In this document: piece by piece, positions 17,166 through 27,119 of the stretch
How positions within the stretch are numbered: position 1 is the stretch's first letter
How the letters are laid out: every line of letters starts with the position of its first letter
Source: Streptomyces sp. Je 1-332
GTDB taxonomy: Bacteria > Actinomycetota > Actinomycetes > Streptomycetales > Streptomycetaceae
Direction of reading: 5' to 3'
Assembly (NCBI RefSeq): GCF_040730185.1
Contig: NZ_CP160402.1
Location: 4,898,001 to 4,962,000, forward strand
DNA length: 64,000 nucleotides
Position numbers and translations under genes: made by a program
Notes under the pieces: generated by a model
What the model was told of the DNA's origin: nothing
The model's database searches: none
Seen by the model: the letters and a program-made list of their open reading frames with translations, nothing else

Positions 17166-17265
17166 CGAGCGAGCTACTGGAACGAGATGGAACGAGCTAC
17201 TGGAACGAGATGGAGCGAGCTGAGTGAAACGAGATGGAGCGAGCTACTGCAACGTGATGGAGCGG
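17166..17265. repeat. Degenerate 22-bp tandem repeats before purN
   Basis: Four to five units close to ACGAGATGGARCGAGCTACT occupy 100 bp upstream of purN, between it and the divergently read membrane-protein gene. Spacing is about 22 bp with one 8-bp interruption. Confidence 0.8.
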
Positions 17266-17416
17266 GCTTCAGGACGGTGTGACGTCATGTGACGTCTTGG
17301 TGCAGACGCTACCTTCCGGCCGCGCCCCCGTCCCGTGAGGGGCCGCACCGTGTGCCGGTATCGTTGCTGACGGTCGGCCGCTTCGTAGAGTTCCCCGTAT
17401 CGCGGGGCGTGAAGCT

Positions 17417-17434
17417 TTTGTACGACCCTACAAA
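17417..17434. promoter_or_regulatory. TTTGTA-N6-TACAAA palindrome before purN
   Basis: A perfect 6-6-6 palindrome lies 28 bp before the purN start codon, next to the likely promoter. It looks like an operator for the purNH pair; the regulator is unknown. Bases 17266-17416 show no gene. Confidence 0.45.
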
Positions 17435-17462
17435 GACGCACCTCCCGAGAAAGGGCCCCGCT

Positions 17463-18092
17463 GTGGCCAAGAGCCCTGTGGCCAAGCGCCTGGTCGTGCT
17501 GGTCTCCGGATCAGGCACGAATCTGCAGGCTCTGCTCGACAAGATCGCGACGGACGGGACGGCCGGCTACGGCGCCGAGATCGTCGCGGTCGGCGCCGAC
17601 CGCGACGGCATCGCGGGGCTCGAGCGCGCCGAGCAGGCCGGGATTCCCACCTTCGTATGCCGGGTGAAGGACCACGCGACCCGCGACGAGTGGGACGCGG
17701 CGCTCGCCGAGGCGACCGCCTCGTACGCGCCCGATCTTGTCGTGTCGGCCGGGTTCATGAAGATCGTGGGGAAGGAATTCCTCGCTCGGTTCGGCGGCCG
17801 GTTCGTCAACACGCACCCCGCCCTGCTGCCCAGTTTCCCGGGGGCCCACGGTGTGCGCGACGCGCTCGCGTACGGCGCGAAGGTCACGGGATGCACCGTC
17901 CACTTCGTCGACGACGGCGTCGACACCGGCCCGATCATCGCCCAGGGCGTGGTCCCGGTCGGGGATGAGGACGACGAGAGCGCTCTGCACGAGCGCATCA
18001 AGGAAGTCGAGCGAAGGCTGCTCGTCGATGTCGTGGGGCGTCTGGCCCGTAACGGCTACCGCATTGAGGGACGAAAGGTACTTATCCCGTGA
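17463..18092 (+). CDS. purN: Phosphoribosylglycinamide formyltransferase
   Basis: The 209-residue enzyme transfers a formyl group from 10-formyltetrahydrofolate to GAR, the third step of purine synthesis. The start is the GTG at 17463 ([20 protein letters not shown]); the frame is open upstream but that part has no family similarity. Visible motifs are the substrate-binding [10 protein letters not shown] near the N-terminus, the catalytic Asn/His region [17 protein letters not shown] (about 118-134) and the catalytic Asp in [10 protein letters not shown] (about 150-159). The purH start overlaps its stop by 4 bp (GTGA), so the two are translationally coupled. Confidence 0.97.
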   Translation: MAKSPVAKRLVVLVSGSGTNLQALLDKIATDGTAGYGAEIVAVGADRDGIAGLERAEQAGIPTFVCRVKDHATRDEWDAALAEATASYAPDLVVSAGFMKIVGKEFLARFGGRFVNTHPALLPSFPGAHGVRDALAYGAKVTGCTVHFVDDGVDTGPIIAQGVVPVGDEDDESALHERIKEVERRLLVDVVGRLARNGYRIEGRKVLIP

Positions 18093-19657
18093 CCGCCGAA
18101 GGTACGCACGGTTCGCAGCGCCCCATCAAGCGCGCGCTCATCAGCGTCTATGACAAGACCGGGCTCGAGGAGCTCGCGCGCGGGCTGCACGAGGCCGGCG
18201 TCGAGCTCGTCTCGACCGGTTCGACCGCCGCGAAGATCGCCGCCACCGGGGTGCCCGTCACCAAGGTCGAGGAGCTCACCGGCTTCCCCGAGTGCCTGGA
18301 CGGCCGGGTCAAGACGCTGCACCCGCGCGTGCACGCCGGGATCCTCGCCGACCTGCGCCTGGAGGACCACCAGCGCCAGCTCGCCGACCTCGGCGTCGAA
18401 CCGTTCCAGCTGGTCGTCGTGAACCTCTACCCCTTCAAGGCGACCGTCGCCTCGGGCGCGACGCCCGACGAGTGCGTCGAGCAGATCGACATCGGCGGCC
18501 CCTCGATGGTCCGCGCCGCCGCCAAGAACCACCCCTCGGTGTCGGTCATCACGAGCCCCGGCCGGTACGCCGACGTGCTCGCCGCCGTCCGTGACGGCGG
18601 TTTCGACCTGACCGCGCGGGGGCGCCTCGCTGCCGAAGCGTTCCGCCACACCGCCGAGTACGACCTCGCGGTCGCCTCGTGGTTCGCGGACGACTACGCG
18701 AGCGACGGCACGGCGTTCCCCGAGTTCATCGGCAGCGCGTACGCCCGCAAGAACGTCCTGCGTTACGGCGAGAACCCGCACCAGGGCGCGGCCCTCTACG
18801 TCGACGGCAATGGCGGCCTCGCCGAGGCCGAGCAGCTGCACGGCAAGGAGATGTCGTACAACAACTACACGGACACGGACGCCGCGCGACGTGCCGCGTA
18901 CGACCACGACGACCCCTGCGTCGCGATCATCAAGCACGCCAACCCCTGTGGCATCGCGATCGGTTCGAACGTCGCCGAGGCGCACCGCAAGGCGCACGCC
19001 TGCGACCCGCTCTCCGCGTTCGGCGGCGTGATCGCCGTCAACCGCCCGGTCTCCAAGGAGATGGCGGAGCAGGTCGCCGACATCTTCACCGAGGTCATCG
19101 TGGCGCCCGAGTACGAGGACGGTGCGCTCGAAGTCCTCACCAAGAAGAAGAACATCCGCGTCCTGCGCGCTCACCAGGCCCCGGCCAACACGGTGGAGGT
19201 CAAGCAGATCGACGGCGGCGCGCTGCTCCAGGTCACCGACCGCCTCCAGGCCGACGGCGACAACCCCGCCAACTGGACGCTCGCCACGGGCGATGCCCTG
19301 AACGCCGGCGAACTCGCCGAACTGGCCTTCGCCTGGAAGGCGTCGCGCGCGGTGAAGTCCAACGCGATCCTGCTCGCCAAGGACGGCGCCTCGGTCGGCG
19401 TCGGCATGGGTCAGGTCAACCGCGTCGACTCCGCGAAGCTCGCCGTGGAGCGGGCCGGCGAGGAGCGCGCACACGGTGCGTACGCCGCATCGGACGCGTT
19501 CTTCCCGTTCCCCGACGGCCTGGAGATCCTGACCGCCGCGGGCGTCAAGGCCGTGGTGCAGCCGGGCGGTTCGGTCCGTGACGAGCTGGTCGTGGAGGCC
19601 GCGAAGAAGGCGGGCGTGACGATGTACTTCACGGGTACGCGGCACTTCTTCCACTGA
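18089..19657 (+). CDS. purH: Bifunctional AICAR formyltransferase/IMP cyclohydrolase
   Basis: The 522-residue enzyme makes the last two steps of IMP synthesis. The N-terminal cyclohydrolase domain begins with [21 protein letters not shown] and has [17 protein letters not shown] near residue 70. The C-terminal transformylase domain carries [13 protein letters not shown] (about 227-239), [12 protein letters not shown] with the catalytic Lys-His (about 280-290) and ends in [13 protein letters not shown] start overlaps the purN stop. A 19-bp hairpin follows the gene. Confidence 0.97.
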   Translation: MTAEGTHGSQRPIKRALISVYDKTGLEELARGLHEAGVELVSTGSTAAKIAATGVPVTKVEELTGFPECLDGRVKTLHPRVHAGILADLRLEDHQRQLADLGVEPFQLVVVNLYPFKATVASGATPDECVEQIDIGGPSMVRAAAKNHPSVSVITSPGRYADVLAAVRDGGFDLTARGRLAAEAFRHTAEYDLAVASWFADDYASDGTAFPEFIGSAYARKNVLRYGENPHQGAALYVDGNGGLAEAEQLHGKEMSYNNYTDTDAARRAAYDHDDPCVAIIKHANPCGIAIGSNVAEAHRKAHACDPLSAFGGVIAVNRPVSKEMAEQVADIFTEVIVAPEYEDGALEVLTKKKNIRVLRAHQAPANTVEVKQIDGGALLQVTDRLQADGDNPANWTLATGDALNAGELAELAFAWKASRAVKSNAILLAKDGASVGVGMGQVNRVDSAKLAVERAGEERAHGAYAASDAFFPFPDGLEILTAAGVKAVVQPGGSVRDELVVEAAKKAGVTMYFTGTRHFFH

Positions 19658-19670
19658 GCGGGTCTCGCAA

Positions 19671-19714
19671 ACGACGGTGGCCGCACCCCTCCGTGGGGGT
19701 GCGGCCACCGTCGT
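19671..19714. terminator. Strong hairpin after purH
   Basis: A perfect 19-bp stem (ACGACGGTGGCCGCACCCC) with a 6-base loop lies between the convergent purH and the DUF4190-like gene. There is no T-run, as is common in Streptomyces, so it may act bidirectionally. Confidence 0.85.
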
Positions 19715-19729
19715 GTGAACCCAACTCGC

Positions 19730-20356
19730 TCAGTAGCGCGGGCGGTTGAACCAGGCGGCGCCGGACGGAGCGATCATCGCAGCGGCCATGATTCCGCCGA
19801 ACCCGACCCACAGCAGCGCCCAGACCAGCCCCACTGTCGAGTCGGCGCCGGCTGAACCGAGCAGGATGAGTACCCCGAACAGCGCGCCGAGGATGCCGTA
19901 CACCATCGTGGTGATTCGGACGCCCTGTCCGCCCTTGGAAAACTTCACGCCGAGCGTGATCGACAGTGCAGCCAACCCGACGAAGAGCAAGGCGACGACC
20001 AGGATGATCCCGGCAGAGGTTTGCCCGAGGTCGGAGAACTCGTTGTCCCCGAAGGTGTCGGATGCGGCGTTGGACGCGTCGTTGACCGTAGCTGCACCGA
20101 AGATCGCGAAGATGCCGATGAGGATCTGCACCGCAGAGACGATGAACAGCAGCACGCGCGCCGTCATCATCAGCCCCGGCATCGACTGCGGCATCATGTT
20201 GCCGCCCGGGTAGCCGGGGTAGGCCGGCTGCTGCGGGTAGCCGTAGCCCTGCTGCGGCGGGACGCCGGGAGGGGCCTGGGGGTAGCCGTATCCGGGAGCG
20301 GCCGGGGGCTGCTGGGGCGGCTGCCCGTAAGGGTTGTTCGGGTCGCCGTAACTCAT
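19730..20356 (-). CDS. Small four-TM membrane protein with Pro/Gly/Tyr-rich N-terminus
   Basis: The 208-residue protein starts at the ATG at 20356 behind GGAGGAAG. Residues 1-55 are a PYGQPP/GYPQ-rich cytoplasmic tail. Four hydrophobic segments follow at about 66-88, 113-136, 147-168 and 175-198. This layout is common in actinobacterial DUF4190-like and related small membrane proteins, but I cannot fix the family. It is convergent with purH and divergent from folD, so it is a single-gene unit. Confidence 0.75.
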   Translation of the reverse strand: MSYGDPNNPYGQPPQQPPAAPGYGYPQAPPGVPPQQGYGYPQQPAYPGYPGGNMMPQSMPGLMMTARVLLFIVSAVQILIGIFAIFGAATVNDASNAASDTFGDNEFSDLGQTSAGIILVVALLFVGLAALSITLGVKFSKGGQGVRITTMVYGILGALFGVLILLGSAGADSTVGLVWALLWVGFGGIMAAAMIAPSGAAWFNRPRY

Positions 20357-20622
20357 GGCGGTCTTCCTCCGTCGGGTAGTGCGGGGACGACGCGGCACAT
20401 CACGGAGGAAAGTTCTACAGATGCGGTCCGTCCCCCCGACACTGCCCGCGGCACTGTGTCGCATATCGTTCTTTAGGCCAGGCTTATTTGTCCAGCCGCA
20501 TTCGGTATGTGTTGTGCAAGTGCAACAGAGCTGGTCAGGTCTCGGGACACAGCTGGGACACAGCCGGCCCGCAGCGGCGACCTGATTGGTACCGGGCGGG
20601 TCTCATCCGGGAAGATGGAGTC

Positions 20623-21489
20623 ATGACCGCCCAGATTCTCGATGGCAAGGCCACCGCAGCCGCGATCAAGTCCGAACTGACCGCCCGCGTGGCGGCCCTG
20701 AAGGAGAGGGGCTACACGCCCGGTCTCGGGACTGTCCTGGTCGGTGACGACCCGGGCAGCCAGAAGTACGTCGCCGGGAAGCACCGCGACTGCGCGCAGG
20801 TCGGTATCGCCTCCATCCAGCGCGAGTTGCCCGCCACCGCGACGCAGGAGGAGATCGAGGCCGTCGTCCGCGAGCTCAACGACGACCCGGCCTGCACCGG
20901 TTACATCGTGCAGCTCCCGCTGCCCAAGGGCATCGACGAGAACCGCGTCCTCGAACTGATGGACCCGGACAAGGACGCCGACGGCCTGCACCCGATGAAC
21001 CTCGGCCGCCTCGTCCTGAACGAGCCCGCGCCGCTGCCCTGCACGCCCTACGGCATCATCCAGCTGCTCCGTCAGTACGGCGTGGAGATCAACGGCGCCG
21101 AGGTCGTGGTCGTCGGCCGCGGTGTCACCATCGGCCGCTCCATGCCGCTGCTGCTCACCCGCCGCTCGGAGAACGCGACGGTGACGCAGTGCCACACCGG
21201 TACGCGCGATCTGTCCTTCCACCTGAAGAAGGCCGACATCATCGTGGCCGCGGCGGGCGTGCCGCACCTGATCAAGCCCGAGGACGTGCAGCAGGGTGCC
21301 GCGGTCCTGGACGTCGGCGTCTCGCGCGACGAGACCGGCAAGATCGTCGGGGACGTGCACCCGGGCGTCCGCGAGGTGGCCGGGTGGATCTCGCCGAACC
21401 CCGGTGGTGTCGGCCCGATGACGCGCGCCCAGCTGCTCGTCAACGTGGTCGAGGCGGCCGAGCGCGCCGCGTCCGCCGCCGCGAGCTGA
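20623..21489 (+). CDS. folD: Methylenetetrahydrofolate dehydrogenase/cyclohydrolase
   Basis: The 288-residue bifunctional enzyme interconverts 5,10-methylene-, methenyl- and 10-formyl-tetrahydrofolate and so feeds PurN and PurH. The start ATG at 20623 has GGAG six bases upstream. Motifs seen are [18 protein letters not shown] (substrate Tyr/Lys region, about 31-48), [19 protein letters not shown] and PCTPYGI (folate site) and the NADP-binding [14 protein letters not shown] (about 164-177). The usual VGRS is read here as [13 protein letters not shown]3017 gene follows after 19 bp and is probably co-transcribed. Confidence 0.97.
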   Translation: MTAQILDGKATAAAIKSELTARVAALKERGYTPGLGTVLVGDDPGSQKYVAGKHRDCAQVGIASIQRELPATATQEEIEAVVRELNDDPACTGYIVQLPLPKGIDENRVLELMDPDKDADGLHPMNLGRLVLNEPAPLPCTPYGIIQLLRQYGVEINGAEVVVVGRGVTIGRSMPLLLTRRSENATVTQCHTGTRDLSFHLKKADIIVAAAGVPHLIKPEDVQQGAAVLDVGVSRDETGKIVGDVHPGVREVAGWISPNPGGVGPMTRAQLLVNVVEAAERAASAAAS

Positions 21490-21508
21490 ACCGGGAAAGG
21501 GTGAGCCC

Positions 21509-22036
21509 ATGAGCGCCGAACCTGATCGAGGGGCATCGCCGGCGGACGTCACGGATGCGGACGTGGCGGACGTCACGGAGGCCGAGGCCGTGGAGGACAC
21601 CGAGGCCAAGGGTGCCGTCAGCGCCCCCGGCCCCGACGGGCCGAAGAAGACCACGCGGCGCTTTCCGCTCCTGACCCGGGACACCGCGCGCCCCGAGGGC
21701 GGCGGCCGGGCCGCGCCCGGCGACGCCCCCGCGCCCGCCCGGCAGTGGCCGCTGCTCACCGTGCTCTCCACGGTGGGCCTCGGGCTGCTCCTGACGGCCT
21801 TCGACGTGTTCCGCGTCGGCACGATACTGATCGGCCTCGCGCTGATCGCGGGCGCCGTCATGCGGTGGGCGCTGCCCGGCGTCGGCATGCTGGCCGTCCG
21901 CTCACGCTTCACGGACATGGTCACGTACGGGGTGCTCGGCGTCGTCATCGTGCTGCTCGCGATGATGGCGCAGCCCAATCCGTGGCTGCAGCTCCCGTTC
22001 CTGGGCGACACGCTGCACCGGACGATCACCACCTAG
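21509..22036 (+). CDS. DUF3017 family membrane protein
   Basis: The 175-residue protein has an acidic, Ala-rich N-terminal tail (1-75) and three hydrophobic segments (about 80-100, 103-122, 138-158) ending in a short WLQLPFLGDTLHRTITT tail. DUF3017 proteins follow folD in many actinobacteria; the role is unknown. The start has an AAAGGGTGAG site. A 14-bp hairpin 20 bp after the stop probably ends the folD-DUF3017 transcript. Confidence 0.85.
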   Translation: MSAEPDRGASPADVTDADVADVTEAEAVEDTEAKGAVSAPGPDGPKKTTRRFPLLTRDTARPEGGGRAAPGDAPAPARQWPLLTVLSTVGLGLLLTAFDVFRVGTILIGLALIAGAVMRWALPGVGMLAVRSRFTDMVTYGVLGVVIVLLAMMAQPNPWLQLPFLGDTLHRTITT

Positions 22037-22056
22037 CGATCACCGCCTGGCGGAGA

Positions 22057-22094
22057 CGGCGCCCGTCCTCTCCCCCGTGGGAGGACGGGCGCCG
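22057..22094 (+). terminator. Hairpin terminator after the DUF3017 gene
   Basis: CGGCGCCCGTCCTC pairs perfectly with its reverse complement across a 10-base loop; no T-run follows. Confidence 0.8.
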
Positions 22095-22481
22095 CCGGTT
22101 TGTGGGGGGCCGTTCCAACGGGATCCAGAGTCATGCCCCCGCCAATTCCGTTCAAGGGATGCCTTGCCCCTGTGGCATGGAGGTGACCATTCCGCAGCGG
22201 TGTTTCCGGCCCGCAACAGGATGTCCCAAACCGCAACCCGGGGTTCCGCATCGTGGAGGGGGACAGCGATGGGACACTGGACGCCGGACCGCACGGAGTG
22301 CGACGGTGCACGCCGTGGGCCCGAATGCTCCCGTGCGCCCCCGGGCCGGGAACTGACATCCCGAGTTTTGGCATCCCTCTGGGTAGCCCACGACAGGAGC
22401 AGCGGGGGCTGCCTCATGGGCAGAACGGGGGGAACCACGCGCGGGGGCACGTTGGCACGTACGGGGGAATGAGGGGGAGTA
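22095..22481. other. 387-bp leader region of the XRE-DUF2690 gene
   Basis: No frame here looks coding. The stretch is less GC-rich than its neighbours and probably holds the promoter and a long leader of the following gene; several G-runs (GGGGG) occur near its end. I see no clear hairpin or operator. Confidence 0.4.
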
Positions 22482-23699
22482 ATGCCTCGTTGGAAGGCAC
22501 TACCGGATGAGCTGGATCCGCAGGTCAGGGAGTTCGCCAGTCAGCTGCGCAGACTCGTCGACCGCAGTGGTCTGAGCATCGCCGCGGTGTCGGACCGCAC
22601 CGGGTACAGCAAGACGTCGTGGGAGCGCTATCTGAACGGGCGGCTGCTCGCTCCGAAGGGTGCGATCGTCGCGCTTGCCGAGGTGACGGGCACCAACCCC
22701 GTCCACCTCATCACCATGTGGGAACTCGCCGAGCGCGCGTGGAGCCGCTCCGAGATGCGGCACGACATGACCATGCAGGCGATCCGGATCTCCCAGGCGC
22801 GGGCCGCGCTCGGCGAACTGGGGACGACTCCGCCGAAGGGCAAGGCCAAGGGCAAGGGCCAGGGGAGCGGCGGCACGGCGCGCAACGGCGCCGCGGGCCC
22901 CCTGGCCGGTCCTGGTGTCGGTGGAGGTGCCGGTGCGGGGGTCGACTCCGCGGACCGCCCGGACTATCCGGACCGCCGGGACCGTTCCGACCGAGCCGAC
23001 CGTCCCGGCCACCCCGGCGGGAGCGTCACCGGCGTCGCGGGCCCCGCGGGTGTCTCGCCCACGATGCCGCCGCGGACATCGTCGTACGGCCCCAGTGGCC
23101 CAAGTGGCCCCGGCGGCCCCGGTGGCAGTGGCGGTGGCGACCAGGGGGTAGTCCTCGGACCGCCCGGTACGTACGAGCCGGGACCCGGCGGTAACTCGCC
23201 CGACCGGCAGCGGCGGCGCAGGAAGCTCACGATGTTCCTGGCGGGCGTCGTCGGCGCGCTTGTCGTCATAGCCGCGGCCGTCTTCCTGACCGACTTCGGC
23301 AAGGACGACAAGGGCAACGAAAGCGCCAAGCCTCCGGCATCGCCCAGCACGAGCGAGAAGGACCTGCCCGCGGGCGTCGAGTGCAGCGGCAAGAGCTGCA
23401 CCGGCAAGGACCCGGAGACCATGGGCTGCGGCGGCGAGTTGGCCGCCACGACGACGCGCGCGACGGTGGGCGAGGCCCTGGTCGAGGTCCGCTACAGCAA
23501 GACGTGCGGGGCGGCGTGGGCGCGCATCACCCAGGCGGCGCCGGGCGACAAGGTCACGATCTCGGGGGACGGCGCCAAGCAGAACGGCACCGTGAACGCG
23601 GACCTCGACGCCTACACGCCGATGGTGGCCGTCAAGGACGGTGCGTCGGCGGAGGCGTGCGCGACCCTCAAGGCGGGCCAGACCGGCTGCACGAAGTAA
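22482..23699 (+). CDS. XRE-family HTH protein with membrane anchor and C-terminal DUF2690 domain
   Basis: The 405-residue protein has an N-terminal XRE helix-turn-helix (about 15-70, LSIAAVSDRTGYSKTSWERYL). A long Gly/Pro/Ser/Arg low-complexity linker (115-240), one transmembrane helix (249-268) and an exported DUF2690 domain (about 299-405) follow. The DUF2690 part contains five cysteines (CSGKSC, MGCGGEL, KTCGAAWA, EACATL, TGC) that could form disulfides. The layout suggests a one-component system that senses outside and binds DNA inside; the target is unknown. The start has a GGGGGAG site. It precedes mdh but is separated from it by a terminator. Confidence 0.85.
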   Translation: MPRWKALPDELDPQVREFASQLRRLVDRSGLSIAAVSDRTGYSKTSWERYLNGRLLAPKGAIVALAEVTGTNPVHLITMWELAERAWSRSEMRHDMTMQAIRISQARAALGELGTTPPKGKAKGKGQGSGGTARNGAAGPLAGPGVGGGAGAGVDSADRPDYPDRRDRSDRADRPGHPGGSVTGVAGPAGVSPTMPPRTSSYGPSGPSGPGGPGGSGGGDQGVVLGPPGTYEPGPGGNSPDRQRRRRKLTMFLAGVVGALVVIAAAVFLTDFGKDDKGNESAKPPASPSTSEKDLPAGVECSGKSCTGKDPETMGCGGELAATTTRATVGEALVEVRYSKTCGAAWARITQAAPGDKVTISGDGAKQNGTVNADLDAYTPMVAVKDGASAEACATLKAGQTGCTK

Positions 23700-23739
23700 G
23701 AACAGAGAAGCAAGAACAGAGAAGCAAGAACAAAGGAGA

Positions 23740-23766
23740 GCACCCGGCCGGGGGGTGGCCGGGTGC
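23740..23766 (+). terminator. Hairpin after the XRE-DUF2690 gene
   Basis: GCACCCGGCC pairs perfectly with GGCCGGGTGC over a 7-base loop. Just before it, AACAGAGAAGCAAG is repeated directly twice (about 23700-23728). The remaining 23767-24187 has no gene and contains the mdh promoter region. Confidence 0.75.
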
Positions 23767-24061
23767 AAGGGGGGAACCGACGGGAGTGGGCGGCCACCAC
23801 CTCAGGGGGGGGAGCGTGGCGGCCGCCTGGGGGTGTGACCACTCCCGTGGGGGTACAGGTGCGTGTGCCCTCACTCGCCCAAGACATGCCTGTCGATTTC
23901 GCGGAAATTTCGCGAGCGCCGAACGGAGTCCGTGGCGGGCGCCCAACGCGGCCCGAGCGGGCGCCGAACCCGGCCCGAGAATCGCGGTCCTGCGGCACGC
24001 GTGGATCTTTGTGGGGTGGGCCACACCCTCCCGGGGTTCGGGGCTCGGCGGGGCGCGATAG

Positions 24062-25177
<1,116 letters not shown>

Positions 25178-25329
25178 TACGCCACGTACGACACGTACGA
25201 CACCCCACGTCACCCCCGGCAGCCGCCTACCGGCAGCCGGGGGTGACGTGCGTCCGGCCACGCCGCCGGATGAACGTCTCCGGAAGACCTCTGTTGCGTA
25301 CCTGCTCACCGATGTAGTACTTCTTATAC

Positions 25330-25578
25330 ATGAGCGAGCAAGTGCACAACAGGTTGGCGATGGTGCGCGCGGAGCGGAAAGTGTCGCGTCAGAGCCTGGC
25401 CGAGGCGGTGGGGGTTCACTACCAGACCATCGGCTACATCGAGCGCGGGCAGTACAACCCGAGCCTCGACCTGGCGCTGAAGATCGCGGTGTTCTTCGGG
25501 CTGCCGGTGGAGGCGCTGTTCTCCCTCGAGCCGTTCCGCCCGCTCACGAACGAGGTCTACGGGAGGAGTCAGGGATGA
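25330..25578 (+). CDS. Small XRE-family HTH regulator
   Basis: The 82-residue protein is almost only a Cro/C1-type helix-turn-helix (VSRQSLAEAVGVHYQTIGYIERG, about 18-40), ending in LEPFRPLTNEVYGR. It lacks a Shine-Dalgarno. A possible promoter TTGCGT-N15-TAGTAC (25294-25320) would place the transcription start at the ATG, so it may be leaderless. ATGTA and TACAT flank that region as a small palindrome that could be an autoregulatory site. The next gene, a four-TM protein, overlaps its stop by 4 bp; such HTH/membrane pairs often act together. Confidence 0.85.
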   Translation: MSEQVHNRLAMVRAERKVSRQSLAEAVGVHYQTIGYIERGQYNPSLDLALKIAVFFGLPVEALFSLEPFRPLTNEVYGRSQG

Positions 25579-26120
25579 CGGACCAGCAGATGGCACAGAC
25601 GGGGGCGCGACCGATGACCGGGTACGACCGGCGGATGTTCGCGCTCATGAACCGGCGCGAGGGAGCGCCGATGTACGCGACCGCCGCGCGCAGGCGACTC
25701 GTGGTCGGCGCCCACATCGCGCTGACCGCGGCGGGTATCGCGACCTGGCTGCTCTCGGCCGTCGGCGACCAGCGCTGGGCGACGTGGACGATGCTCGGGC
25801 TCCTACTGCCCTGGTGTGTCGCCACCGGCGCCATCAACGCGTCCACGCGCGGCCTCCTCGAACTGCGCGAACGCGCACTCGACGAGCGGCAGCGCGCGGA
25901 GCGGGTCCGGGTGGCGGCCCGTGCCCGTCAGTTGATGCTGTGGCTGCTCCTCGCGGCCACCGTCGCCGCGGGGTTCGCGGCGCACAAGGGTTGGGACACC
26001 GAGGACCTGCTCTTCCCCGCCCTCTTCACCGTGTTCGTCGTGCACTGGCTGATGCCGCTGTGGGTCGCGGGCCTCGCGGTGCAGGACGAGCCCGCGGACT
26101 TCGACGAAGCCGGCGAGTAG
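25575..26120 (+). CDS. Four-TM membrane protein paired with the HTH regulator
   Basis: The 181-residue protein starts at the ATG at 25575 (ATGA overlap with the HTH stop) behind GGGAGGAG. Hydrophobic segments lie at about 47-64, 70-88, 118-134 and 142-170; a charged helix (LRERALDERQRAERVRVAARARQ) sits between the second and third. There is no recognisable enzymatic motif. It may control or respond to the small HTH protein, by analogy with other HTH/integral-membrane pairs. Confidence 0.75.
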   Translation: MTDQQMAQTGARPMTGYDRRMFALMNRREGAPMYATAARRRLVVGAHIALTAAGIATWLLSAVGDQRWATWTMLGLLLPWCVATGAINASTRGLLELRERALDERQRAERVRVAARARQLMLWLLLAATVAAGFAAHKGWDTEDLLFPALFTVFVVHWLMPLWVAGLAVQDEPADFDEAGE

Positions 26121-26124
26121 CGCT

Positions 26125-26172
26125 CAGTACGTGTAGCCGGCAGTACGTGTAGCCCGCAGTACGTGTAGCGCT
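26125..26172. repeat. Three 16-bp direct repeats between convergent genes
   Basis: CAGTACGTGTAGC plus three variable bases is repeated three times head to tail at 26125, 26141 and 26157. It lies between the stops of two convergent genes. Confidence 0.9.
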
Positions 26173-26954
26173 CAGTGCGCGGCCGGCCTGGCCGTCGCCT
26201 GGCCCCGCAGCTGGGACACGTCCACGGAGTCCTCCTCGGACGGCGTCTTCGTCGGGACCGGCTCGTCGTAGTCGCTGAGCTTCAGCGTCGAGTCGGTCCC
26301 TCCGCCTTTCTCCGTGGCCCTGACCAGGTACGGAGCGCCTTCCGTCGCCACATACAGCGTGGTCGTCCTGCCGTCCTCCCTGCCGGTGACGGGAATGACG
26401 GACGTGCCGTCGACCTTCGTCGTCCCGCCCTTCCTCAGGGCCGTGTTGTCGTCGGACTTGTTCTTCACCTCGTCCTGGAGTGCGTTCAGGTCGCAGACCC
26501 CGGCCATGTCCCTGAGCAGGGCGTCGTCGGTCGTGCCGTAGAGATAGCGGTCCCCGATCACCTCGGCCGCCGCCTCGCCCCGGCCGCCGGGGAGCTGGGC
26601 CTTCCAGAAGGCGAGGTCGGGCTTCATCCAGACCTTCTTGCCTTGTTTGATCAGCTCGAGGCCGCCGCCGTCGTCGGCCATGCGCAGCGAGCCGACGCAG
26701 TTGTCGTCCTGGTCCAGGGTGAGGTCCATGGAGACCGGTTCGTCGCCGTCCGTGTTCGCGCCCCTCTGCTCCAGCTCCAGGTGGACGGACTTCGCGTCGA
26801 GCAGTTCACGCTCCGCCTGGTCGGAGATCTCCTGGGCGCTCAGATCCTCCGTGTCGGCGAGGGCGACAGCCGGTGCGACCAGCAACGCGGCCGCCGTACA
26901 GGTGGCCGTGAAGGTCGCGGCGCTCCAGGCTTGCCGCTTGGATGTTCCACGCAT
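26172..26954 (-). CDS. Secreted LolA/LppX-like protein
   Basis: The 260-residue protein starts at the ATG at 26954 behind an excellent GGAGGTGG site. Residues 1-35 form a Sec signal peptide (ALLVAPAVALADTE) without a lipobox cysteine. The mature part alternates short strands (VHLELEQRG, VSMDLTLDQDDNCVGSLRM, KVWMKPDLAFWKAQL, TTTLYVATEGAPYLVRATE), a pattern shared with LolA/LprG-like lipid-binding folds. Two cysteines (NCVG, VCDL) may pair. The role is unknown; lipid or ligand carriage is inference. Confidence 0.7.
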   Translation of the reverse strand: MRGTSKRQAWSAATFTATCTAAALLVAPAVALADTEDLSAQEISDQAERELLDAKSVHLELEQRGANTDGDEPVSMDLTLDQDDNCVGSLRMADDGGGLELIKQGKKVWMKPDLAFWKAQLPGGRGEAAAEVIGDRYLYGTTDDALLRDMAGVCDLNALQDEVKNKSDDNTALRKGGTTKVDGTSVIPVTGREDGRTTTLYVATEGAPYLVRATEKGGGTDSTLKLSDYDEPVPTKTPSEEDSVDVSQLRGQATARPAAH

Positions 26955-27119
26955 TGCGCCACCTCCACGGGCAAAACCCACAAACCACCCTTCGAGCGTA
27001 CGTTTCACCCCAGGTGCCTGCACGCGCAGTGACACAGCGCACTTTCAGTTATGTAATGCGCATGGTTTCTCCGCCTCGGGGCATGTGCACCCGGCTACCG
27101 CGCGTGACAGGCGGGGCGT

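Noticed and set aside
20505..20530. TTGTGCAAGTGCAA-type sequence before folD as a Nur (nickel regulator) box
   Set aside because: The spacing does not match the TTGCAA-N5-TTGCAA arrangement, and folD is not an expected Nur target.
22077..22472. A 131-residue plus-strand frame before the XRE-DUF2690 gene
   Set aside because: No ribosome site, Arg/Gly/Thr-rich sequence without third-position GC bias, and it overlaps the terminator of the preceding gene.
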